Shown here one piece after another: positions 47,501-56,576 of a stretch of 64,000 nt of DNA. The stretch is from Desmodesmus armatus (lineage: Eukaryota > Chlorophyta > Chlorophyceae > Sphaeropleales > Scenedesmaceae). The DNA lies in contig VIIQ02000764.1 in NCBI GenBank assembly GCA_007449985.2, positions 186,001 to 250,000 of the forward strand, written 5' to 3'. Below the pieces are notes generated by a model. That model did not search any database and had not been told where the DNA came from. It saw only the letters and a list, made by a program, of their open reading frames with translations. The position numbers were made by a program, and so were the translations under genes. The stretch's first letter is position 1, and every line of letters begins with the position of its first letter.

Positions 47501-50238
47501 AAGTGCTTCAAGTCTTCCACATTACGACTAGTTCCTGTCCTTGCCAGTACAGCTTGGCGGTGGGCCAAGGTAGCATCCTCTCCACAACACAATCGACACA
47601 GGCGGTCAGCACGGGGCACAGAGACCCTTCGCTTACGGCCCTGTTCTATTTCAAGGTGGGCTGAACCAATACGCAACTGGGCAAGGTTACGCGCTACATC
47701 AAAGGGCAGGCACAACTTGATATGCGGAGGTGCATCGCCCCTTGAGAAGGGATTGAAGCCAGGATCTAGCGGGTAGACCCATGCATGATGTGTAAGCTTG
47801 TGAATGCCGATAGAAGGGGCGGAGCGTGGGTCACCTTGGGTGAGACCTCGCCACCGGGCCCTGAATAGGGCAGCCAGCGCGGCCTGCACTGCAGACTCCT
47901 CCCACCTCTGTTGCATCACCCAGTCAAGCGACAAATGATTTGATTATGATTATAATTTTGCAAATTATAATCATAATCAAATCAAAATTGACACCAGTAG
48001 GAGCACAGATGTGTGTGGAGACCCGTCAAGGTAATACTGAGAGTCCCTACCACAGGAGAGAGTCATGCCGACCAGCAACCTAGACAGTAGATCGATGTAG
48101 TACATTGAGCTCTGTGCAGGCTGCGCACGCTCGTCCGAGCAGAGCATGTATGCTGTATTTGCGTGCATCAAAGGTTGATGATGTGCGCAGGTGCAAACTG
48201 GACGCCACGTGACACGCGCAGCCATGGCAGCAGGCGAGTTGCCACCACTTGAATTTCATTGAGCCATGCGTGGTGGCATCTGCGTGCCTGTAACTGATGC
48301 AACGCATGACGTTGGCAGCACATGAGAGTTGGGGTCACCTGGGGTTCAGGCGTGTCCCGTGTACATTCAGCGCACACTGTTCATTTCACTGCAGTCTGAT
48401 CCAGGCACAGTGACATATGCTGCCTAGTGAGGACGGAAGGCCACAGCAGTACTCATGAATGCGGACCGCTGAAACCCACCCGACATACTACGGCCGCCTG
48501 CAGGTTGATGGCCTGGCTGGAGCTTGATCCAGGCATCTGCCTGGCGGGCTGCCCAGTTTCCTGCAGGTTTATGACCTGGCTGACGCTTGATCTAGGCATC
48601 TGCCTAATCAGATGCCTGCCTGCCCGGCTGCCCGCTTTCCTGCAGGTCATGGGCCTGGCTGACGCTTGATCCAGGCATTTGCCTAATCAGATGCCTGCCT
48701 GCCCGGCTGCCCGGTTTCCTGCAGGTTTATGACCTGGTTGACGCTTGATCCAGGCATCTGCCTAGTTACATGCCTGCCTGCCTGCCTGCCTGCAGGTTTA
48801 TGACCTGGAAGACGTGCAGCGCCGTGGTGATGACCTGCATAGTGTGCTGGAGCTGACCCTGTACGATGCACTGCTGGGTGGCAGTGTGCCTGTCAGGACT
48901 GTGAGGGGCCACCGCCACATCTTAGTGCCTGCAGGTGAGGTCACTCACGGCACGTGCTCTACTGGTGGGATGTTTTTCCACTCTGGCTTGTCCCAAAAGT
49001 TTACATTGGACCCTGCTAGAAGAGAGCATCATCTGCTCTACTAGTTGGGGCCTGGTTGAAGGTTTTGGGATCTAGCTTAGCTGTATATGACCTGGGTTGT
49101 GATCAGGCTGCTTCCGTGGGCTGGCGTCATGCTCCAGCGTGCCTGTCGGGACTGTGAGGGGCCACAGCCACATCATAATGCCTGCAGGTGAGTTGGGGCC
49201 CAGTTTTTGCAGGCTCTGATGTTCATTTTAGCTGTACATGATCTGGTTGTTATCAGGCTGCTTCCTTGGGCGGACGTCATGCACCATCATGCGGCTCTTG
49301 TTGTGCTGGAGTTTGCACAGTTTGCTTGCAGCACTGTCAAGCTGCAGCTTAGACCAACGGGCTGAAGCAGTCTGTACGAGCTGCCCTGTAGCATCTCTGC
49401 AGTGGCATGGGCTTGAAACTGCTGCTGTGTGGTCTGGCTAACTCTCACAACCAGAACAGGCAGCTGCCAGCGGCTTTGCGGCAAAGGGGCATGTCCACAT
49501 GGGCAGCAGAGGTGCCTTGCACGGTCAACCATGAATGTGTAGGGGTGTGGGGTGTTGTATTGTTGATGCTGAGCCCCGTAGGCAGGGGTGTGGGGGCTTC
49601 ATGTGGCACGAATTCGGAGGATGTGGGCGGTGAATTTGCTGCACAGTCCTGTAGGCCGGGGTGTGGGGCTTGATGTGGCATGTTGGCCGTGTCCTTGTGT
49701 GCCTGCCCTGGCCGGTCTGCTCGTGCTGCTCTGGCCGATCTGCTCGTGCTGCCCTGGCCGATCTGCTCAGACTAAAGCCCACGGCTGGGATATAAGTTGA
49801 ATTGCAATAACAAAATGTGTTCCTGCAGGTGTACAGCACGGACAGCTGCTGTGTGTCCAAGGCGCCGGCGTGCCGAGGCCCAGCCGAGGTGGCGTGGAGA
49901 ACGGCCACCACTACTTTGAAGTGTCTGTGCGGGTGCCGTCAGCAGCAGCTGCCAGTCAAGCAGAGCTTCTGCTGCTGCAGCGGCTGTCTGCTGCAATGCA
50001 GCAGCATCAGCAGCCGGACCGGAGAGATCGGCTAGGGAGGCAGCAGCAGGATGGTTCGACCATGGAGCAGGTGTCTGGTGACGGGGTGCAGCAACCGCAC
50101 AGAGGTGCGGCTACGGCATCGCAGCAGCGGGGGCGGCAGCAGGCCAGCCAACAGCAGCGATCTAAGCAGCAGCAGCCGGCTGCAGCGGCAGGGCGTTCGC
50201 AGCATACATCAGACCCACCGCAAGACGCGTACGGGTAG
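44531..50238 (+). CDS. Type I DnaJ (Hsp40) co-chaperone, probably plastid-targeted
   Basis: Stimulates Hsp70 ATPase and delivers unfolded clients. Exons: 44531-44767, 45009-45129, 45555-45697, 45947-46167, 46372-46458 (tentative), 46798-46948, 48796-48934, 49829-50238; phases agree and sum to 502 residues. Residues 1-~37 are Ala/Arg/Ser/Cys-rich, like a chloroplast transit peptide. The J-domain ([20 protein letters not shown], then YHPDVN) carries the HPD motif. The zinc-finger region has [16 protein letters not shown] and CPACRGSG, with a Ser/Asp-rich insertion between motifs 2 and 3. The fourth motif is only partly visible (CGGEG at the start of exon 6). The substrate-binding C-terminal domains follow ([57 protein letters not shown]), then a Gln/Ser-rich tail. 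Intron 6 (46949-48795) carries a LINE relic, and exon edges are duplicated nearby. Confidence 0.87.
45912..45927. repeat. C-run upstream of a DnaJ splice acceptor
   Basis: A run of about sixteen C lies 20 bases before the TTTGCAG acceptor at 45940-45946 and could act as an unusual polypyrimidine tract. A G-run (46206-46217) follows the same exon on the other side. Confidence 0.7.
46688..46824. repeat. Duplicated 5' edge of DnaJ exon 6
   Basis: The exon start at 46798 (GTGTGGGGGTGAGGGGCGGGTGCAGCTG, truncated here) is matched at about 46688 by TTGTGAGGGTGAGGGGCGGG plus TGCAGCTG, and both copies are preceded by CAG. The upstream copy would read CEGEGRVQL in frame before diverging. It is therefore a decoy acceptor carrying a second version of the zinc-motif half. 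Confidence 0.8.
47305..47934 (-). mobile_element. LINE (non-LTR retrotransposon) relic: C-terminal zinc-binding part of a reverse transcriptase ORF
   Basis: A 209-residue open frame lies antisense inside the DnaJ intron. It carries the C-terminal signature common in algal LINE polyproteins: [20 protein letters not shown], then CRLCCGED, and later [11 protein letters not shown], a CCHC-type zinc-binding arrangement. No reverse transcriptase catalytic motif (YxDD) is present, so only the 3' end of the element is here, as expected for 5' truncation during target-primed reverse transcription. Its own 3' UTR probably extends towards 47000. Insertion antisense to the host gene leaves splicing of DnaJ possible. 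Confidence 0.8.
47937..47983. repeat. Perfect AT-rich palindrome, 22-bp arms and 3-base loop
   Basis: GATTTGATTATGATTATAATTT and its exact reverse complement flank TGC. It starts right after the upstream limit of the LINE-derived frame, so it may mark the insertion junction or an older fold-back. Confidence 0.95.
48486..48795. repeat. Tandem array of the DnaJ exon 7 splice acceptor (five copies)
   Basis: The junction CTGCAG|GTTTATGACCTGG that opens exon 7 at 48796 is preceded by four earlier versions, with CAG ending at 48503, 48566, 48645 and 48724. The spacing is 63-79 bp. Each unit also repeats TGACGCTTGATCCAGGCATC and TGCCTGCCTGCCCGGCTGCC. All copies keep the CAG and most of the exon's first 13 bases. 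Confidence 0.92.
49081..49290. repeat. Duplicated 3' edge of DnaJ exon 7 plus flanking intron repeats
   Basis: 49138-49187 repeats the last ~50 bases of exon 7 (48885-48934: GTGCCTGTCAGGACTGTGAG to CCTGCAG) followed by a GTGAGT donor. It has no coding start of its own. The flank CTGTATATGACCTGGGTTGT...GGCTGCTTCC at 49081 is itself repeated at about 49232-49270. Confidence 0.9.
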
Positions 50239-51144
50239 TTGTGGAGGGTATGTCTGTACAGTACAGTGTGGTGGGGGTTGCAGTTGGACCGTGACGATGT
50301 ACAGTATGCTCTCATGAGGCTTGGGTGTTTGTATGTGTTGCACGTTTCGCCGTGCCAGATGTGCAAGTCTTTGGCATCCACTGGCTGTGCCTGGAGCAAT
50401 TCCTGCTGACTTTGATGGCTGTTGGCAGGAACGTCAGGTGGCAGTGGTCTGCCCAGTTAGGCCTTTGTGTTGTGAGGGATTACTGGCAATTTGATGTTGC
50501 CTTGCACCCTGGTTGGCTGCCAAGAAGCTGGCGCAGTGCACCAGAAGCTGCTGGTGTGTCCTCCTGTGCCACATCCTGACAAACTTTGAAAGGATGTGGG
50601 CTGTCCTACTCAGGGACTCTGGGTCATTAGGCAGCAGCAGCCACAGATGTGTGCGTTTTTCTACTGCACAAAGAATACAACAACATGCAATTGCCGTGCT
50701 GTTGCCTGCTGGAGTCGGGATGGGTCCCAAGCAAGCATGCACACGGCTTGAGGTGCATGAGCATGCAACAAATCAGGCCAGACAGTGTTGAGCTTGCTCA
50801 TCGAACCTTACATTGTACTCCTTACATTGTAATCCTGCCTCCTCGTGCTTATCTCGTGAAGTCTCGTATGTCCCTCTTGTGTGGCAGTTTGTACTGCTTG
50901 TGAGATACCATTCACCAAAGCAAGCTCAGCGCAAAGAAAAACGTCCCATCAATTATCTTACGATTTCTGACGACGTCTGCATACTTTTGACATCCTCACA
51001 GACCGGGAAGGAGTCGCGCCGGCTCATACTTGCTCCTGACTCTGCAGCTCCAATCGCGTTGTTTACGTTCACCTACATGCAACGTCGTTAACCCCAGTTT
51101 GGCCCCGTCCAGCTTGAGTCACCTCAAGTGTCACTCAGCAGTAG
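50239..51144. other. Intergenic region, DnaJ 3' side to membrane-protein gene
   Basis: No gene supported. It contains the DnaJ 3' UTR and the promoter of the gene at 51145. Near 50806-50832 the phrase TTACATTGTA occurs twice in close succession. Confidence 0.4.
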
Positions 51145-52775
51145 ATGGAGCCTGTGGAGCGGTGGTTGCTGCTCATCTACCTGCCGCTGCTAGCCCCACT
51201 AGTCGTCCTAACGTTCTTCACATGGCCGTGGAAAGTAATTGGCCATGCATTCCGGGGCATAGCCATGTCCCTGCGCAGCACCTGGCGAGGCTACAGCAGA
51301 AGCAGACACAGTCATCGGCGCAGGCCCTTTTCCCTCTGGAGAAACATGTTCCTCGGAACTTGGGTGGAGCTCGCAAAGCAGCACAGCAGCAGGACAGGCG
51401 CTAGCCTTACCTCAGCAGGAGGCCCGCAGGACCTGGCACCAGCTTACCTGGACTCCCTCCTTGATGCCACCAAAGAGACCCAGGCCCGCATCTGTGCCAG
51501 CTTGCGCGCCTCCCTGACCTCCCACAGCATCTTCGCAGCCTTTCTATTCGTAGTGCTGGTGCGGCCAATGCAGGGCACCGCCAACAACCAGAACAGCCTT
51601 GCAGTTGACCTCTCAGCGCTGTTTGCTGGCGTCGCATTTATCCTCAGCCTGGCCATCGCAGGGGTGTACGGGCACCTCTCCTCCATCCTGCCCATTGCCG
51701 GCACACCAGAGCAGTTCTACTGGCTCCTATGCACCTGGGAGAAGGCAGTAGCCGGCGGCCAGCTTGCTACAGCCTCCATAATCACCCTCACATTCGCGTC
51801 AGCACTGGCTACAGCCTTTGCGCTCTTCGCCGACTGGGTGTTCATCGTACTGCTGTTTACGTCATCCACCCTCCTGTACGGCTACCTGTACTTCTGGGCC
51901 GACAGCATGTGGTGCCCCTACAACGGCGCCTACGTGCATTTCTCCCAGTCCTTTCATAGGGATCTCCTGGGTAGGGAGTCTCTGCAGGCACACCCCAGCT
52001 GCTGTGCTTTCTGGGAGCTGGAGCCTGTGCTGACAATGGACGCAAAGGGCTCGCTGTATGATCGCATGGACCGCTACCTTTGGCGGGAAAGCCAGGTCTC
52101 GTGGTGAGTGTGTGGGGAGGGCAGAGGGCAACATGCGTGGATGTGTTGGTGGCGGTAGGAGGTGTGAATCAATCAGCAAGCAGTCTGCCTAGCGCCTCGA
52201 ATGCTTGCAACTTGACCCAACTCACCTGTGCTTATCATGAAAGGTTTGGCAACGGTAGGATTTGTGCGTCATTCTATTCGCCAGCGCCTGTCTTATCCAT
52301 TTTCACTCTTCATCACGCTGTTTTGCAAGGCATTGAATTGTACTGCACTGTATTGTACTGTACTGTGCGGCACTGCAGGTACGTGGGCTCAAGTGGGGGC
52401 GCCGTCCTCGGCAACGGCGACAGCCTCACTGGCGGTTCTGAGCTGTACGGCAAAGGCGATTACTACAACAGCAGCAAGGCAGCAGCCGCAGCAGCAGGAG
52501 GCAGGACCTCTCCTCTGCCAACAACAGCAGCAGGCGCAGCAGCAGCAGCAGCGGCAGCAGCAGGAGGGGCAGCAGCAGGGCCCGCCAAGGGATCTGGCAA
52601 GGCAGTTATTGAGCCATCGCTGTACAGCGGTTGGCCTAGCCTCATGCGGTACAGCAGCAGTAACACCAAGCTGCAGGGCCGTACAAAGCGCAGCAGCGGT
52701 TCTGGGCTGCGGTCCGTGTCAGAGTCACAATCTGGTGTTGCCCCGCGCTCTGCAGGAGGCAACCTGCCAGCATAG
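51145..52775 (+). CDS. Multi-pass membrane protein of unknown family
   Basis: Exon 1 is 51145-52103 and exon 2 is 52379-52775. The donor GTGAGT at 52104 and a TGCAG acceptor at 52374-52378 join in phase (TG|G, Trp) to give about 451 residues. Without splicing the frame ends at 52107 after 320 residues. Predicted membrane segments lie at residues ~8-26 (LLLIYLPLLAPLVVLTFF), ~128-143 (IFAAFLFVVLVRP), ~153-175 (LFAGVAFILSLAIAGVYG) and ~205-245 (IITLTFASALATAFALF then FIVLLFTSSTLLYGYLYF). A basic loop follows the first segment (RGYSRSRHSHRRR). Exon 2 encodes a Ser/Ala/Gly-rich tail, probably cytosolic or disordered. I do not recognise the family. The tail end and stop codon are duplicated just downstream. 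Confidence 0.75.
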
Positions 52776-52992
52776 CTTCCTGGGAAGCTGTGTTGCAGGC
52801 GCAGCAGCAGCAGCAGCAGCAGTGGTGGCGACGGCAGCGGCAGCAGCAGGCGGAGCAGCAGTAACACCAAGCTGCAGGGCCGTACAAAGCGCAGCAGCCG
52901 GTCTGGGCTGCGGTTCGTGTCTGAGTCAACAGCAGGTGTCACACCGCGCACTGCAGGAGGCAACCTGCCAGCATAAGCTTCCTGGGAAGCTG
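52654..52992. repeat. Tandem duplication (201-bp offset) of the 3' coding end and stop of the membrane-protein gene
   Basis: 52654-52791 is repeated at 52855-52992 with scattered substitutions. Both copies encode the same C-terminal sequence ending GGNLPA and a stop (TAG in the first, TAA in the second). The offset is a multiple of three, and a CAG-rich stretch lies between. Confidence 0.9.
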
Positions 52993-54702
52993 GCTTGCCG
53001 CACTGTGCTGCTGCTGCTGGTGCTGCTGTTAGAAGGCAGCTGTGAGGCAGGCTTGCAGACCTCTAGTTTGCAGGGGGGTTGTAGTACTGACGGTTGCCTT
53101 TTCTAGAGCGTGCGGCATGTGGCAGTAGCAGCAGCAGCAGGGCACCCCGCATAGCCTCCAGCTGAGGTGCTGTGCTGCTGTAACCATGCAGCAGTGGCAA
53201 CAGCAATGGCTTGTACAGTGTATGGCTTGTTTCGTGCAGAGGCGTTGTGCTCCTGCGTAACGTGTGCATGCCTGTCCATGTGAGCACGACTGATGGGGCA
53301 GGGCAAAGCAGGATTTGAAACTCTGGGGAGAAGGCAAGCAAGTATGCCCAAAAGCATCAACTACATAAACGTCTTGGAGGGGCCCTGCTGCACCTGCTGC
53401 TGCTTACGCGACTTGTGTACTGCTGTGCTCCACAGGGCCCGTTGTACTGCAGCACAGTGATGCTTGTGGCCGATGTTATGAGTGTGTAGCAGCTGTGCTG
53501 GCTGTTGCGTAGGACTGTTGTCATGTCGTTTTTGGCCTGTAGGGGACCGTGTTTGGGCGCTACTCTTGTAGTGCTTCAAGTAGAACACTTGTTGGTGGCA
53601 GTGTCTTTCTGGGGCAGCCTGGATCCAGTGCGCCTAGTGATCTGCGTTGAATGGTGCAGGCCATGCTGGCTTCTGCAGATGACCTAGTGTTGCAGGTGTC
53701 ACTGTCATGACAACTTTGTGTTGTTGTGGCCAACTTTGACTCGAAGTCAGTCGGCCTAGCAATGCATATTCCTTTGTTAGAGATGCTTCATAGCAGAGGC
53801 ATCCACCCAGCACCAGCAAGTGCAGTGTGTCTTTGCACCTCACACACATGCTGTGTGCGCTTTCCCTTATGACCCGTCAGGCTGGGCACACTGACTGAAC
53901 TGCACAACCACGTGCCTATAGGCGAGATTTCAATTGTATTGGTAGTCGATTCATCTGTGTCGACTGTGTGCTGGAGTACTGCTGATCCATAAGGCTTGCT
54001 TTTGGTCACCTAGTGCCTAGACCAGCTATGGCACTGCACAAGTGCTTGGCTTGCCTGATGTGGCACCAAGCGTGCTGCTGCAATCGCATCATGCAGATTC
54101 TGCACAGCGCTTTGTGTCTACTGGACATGCATGGGTGCCAGTTGCACTGTCCAGCCAATGTCTGTCAATCTCGTGCAGCGTAAAGAGTGCTTGCATCATC
54201 AAATTGAGTGAGGCTGTGATGAGACGTGAGGCGTTCGCTGCAGCAGCCGCTGCTGAGGCTCAGGCTCTCAGGCTCAGTTCCAAATGAGACATGCCATTTG
54301 ACCATTTATGCAGGCTCTGCCAGAATGGGGGGCCCTGCCTAAAAGCATGCGCCGAGCAAGATACCTGAGGCGTTTCTGCTCCCATGCCACCATTACGTTT
54401 GCAACGGGGTATCCATTGGTGAACTTTGCCTTCCGCTTCACCAAAAAGTACTGTGGTGGCCCTGGGAGCATGCTTTACACCCATCTGCCTTTATCCACAA
54501 TTCAATCAACACAGACAATCGAACAATCTGCACTTTCCTTTGCGTTTGGAGTATTGCGCGCGTGTCGTTTTGTGGAGCTGGCTGCCTCGGGCATGCGAAC
54601 TGGCGAATGCGCGCATGTTCAAGCCGTTCAACAATTCAGCACGTCGTGATTTTCTCTTTGTTTGGACATTCTAGCTCTTATCGATCGCTGGGCCATGTCG
54701 CC
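52993..54702. other. Intergenic region
   Basis: No confident gene. A short coding-like stretch at about 54181-54287 follows a GTGCAG acceptor and ends in a stop (VKSACIIKLSEAVMRREAF, then an Ala-rich end). It could be the last exon of an unseen gene, but I found no partner exons. The remainder has only short frames. Confidence 0.35.
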
Positions 54703-56529
54703 ATGCCCAACCCCACTAGGAGGCAGAGTTGCTTCCTGCTGCTGGCGCTGCTCATCCTGACGTTGGGCCACGTGACAGGCCTGCCAACTCGCCTGCAACG
54801 AAGGAGAGAACGTCTGCGAGTGTTGGACAGACAGCTTGGGCCTCGAAGATGGACCCTTGGAGAGGGGGAGCTGGCAGCTAGGATCTCAGGCATTCGGCCA
54901 GCTGCCCAGATATTCAGGTGGGATAGGCACGTACTTACGGCCTTACACCCCTGCCAGGTTTATGACCACACATAAGCTCTGGTTGCTTCATGCTAGAAGC
55001 GCTTTCGACATCGAGGAGTATGGTTTTGCTAACGTGTGTGTTGTGTTGTGCCACCACGGCGCCCACAGGTTCCGTGAAGGGCGGGTCCCAGTGAGAGGCA
55101 TACGGCCTGGTTTGAACAGGAGGCAGGCTGTTGCTGCGACGGGCCTGGCAGCTGGGTTGGCATCAGGTAAGATGCGTACAGCAAGCTGAAGTTGATGTGT
55201 CATGAGTTGTGGTGTCTATCTTCAGGGGCAGCTCAACCCACTTCAGGCAGAGCCCAGCAGTCACACTCAGTGCGCAGTGCACAAACTCTGTCCTGGGCGC
55301 CAAGTGTGCAGACTAGTGCGACGTGCTGCACGGCCATGCGCTGAAGGGGTCGTGTCAACAGTGGTGCCTGTTGCAAACTGTTGTGCAGGCCTAGGAGGTA
55401 CCAGCGCTGCTGCCTCCAACACCAACCTGACAAAGCTGCCAAGTGGCCGCCCAGCACAGCAGCGCCTGATCAGCGACTCCCTGGGCTTGTACGAGACACC
55501 ACCCCGCAGCAGGTGCTCAGCAGCAGCAGCGGCACTTCTGGCCGCCTTATCAGAAGGCTTCAACACCCAAGCCACGTGGCTGGACGCTACAAATGGTGTG
55601 GACAGTAATACAAAAAGCTCACTTTCAGGTGGTCCGAAGCTGCTGTTTCGAGCTCAGCCAGGTTATATCGACTTCGGCTTTGCCAGAACTCCCGTAACGG
55701 CTTCGAGCGGCAGCAGCAACGACACAAGCAGCGGTGCAGAGTCCAAATCCGATTCAGATTGTGAGCCAGCATGCTCGTACTCAAACCCATCAGCAGCATA
55801 TGGGGTCACAGTGCTGCCGTTAGGACCAGAGGAAGACCTACAGGCTAAGGTGCAAAACCCTTTGACGCCCCGACACGAGGCCCAAAACCTCGATGGACGT
55901 TACCGCCCAGGCTACGCACCAAGCTGGCAGCTGCAGCAGGATGAAGTGGTGCTTCTGGCTGGGTGCACGCCGCCGGCAGAAGCTAGCAGGTGCGCTAGCT
56001 TTAAGCTCATTGGTGCCTGTGCACAGGCACTGACACGTGTCACTGTAGAAGCATTTACTGGCCCTTCACGCCTAAGAAGCGGCCAATGATTGGCAGTGTC
56101 AGCTGATGTCCAAGGTTCACTGTGAATGTGATGTGTGCGTGATGCATCCTGCATCATGCAACCAGGTGTCAGCTGCGATACATGTAAAAAGTAACAGCTG
56201 TCATGCTGGCCAGTTGCTTTGGTGATGGCTTCAGTGACAGCTGATGTGTGTGCCTGTGTTTGAGACAGGTACTTTGGCGTGACAGGCTACCTTCACACAT
56301 CATACCTGCCAGATGAGCAGCAGTGGCTGGAGGTGTTTGGGTCTCTAGGGGACACACTGTCCCTCATCAGGCCCGCAGACCCAACCACAGCTGGCCCAGC
56401 ATCTGGGGACACCACCGCAGCTGCAGCGACAGCAGCGGCAGCCACTGCTGCCGCTAGCGGCCGTCTCAAAACCTCTGCCAGTCTTGAGGGGATGCTAGCA
56501 GTACAGGGCAGCTTTAGCACCAACAGCAC

Positions 56530-56576
<47 letters not shown>

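Noticed and set aside
48486..48795. CRISPR-like array of regularly spaced units
   Set aside because: The units are contiguous degenerate duplications of a splice-acceptor region with no unique spacers, in a eukaryotic intron.
54181..54287. Short coding-like exon ending in an Ala-rich helix
   Set aside because: Only one exon with no joinable upstream partner; mentioned in the intergenic entry but not called as a gene.
55202..55346. Exon directly after the GGGCAG acceptor in the secreted-protein gene
   Set aside because: Using that acceptor in the required phase runs into a stop at about 55344; the acceptor at 55386-55388 keeps the frame and leads into the conserved domain.
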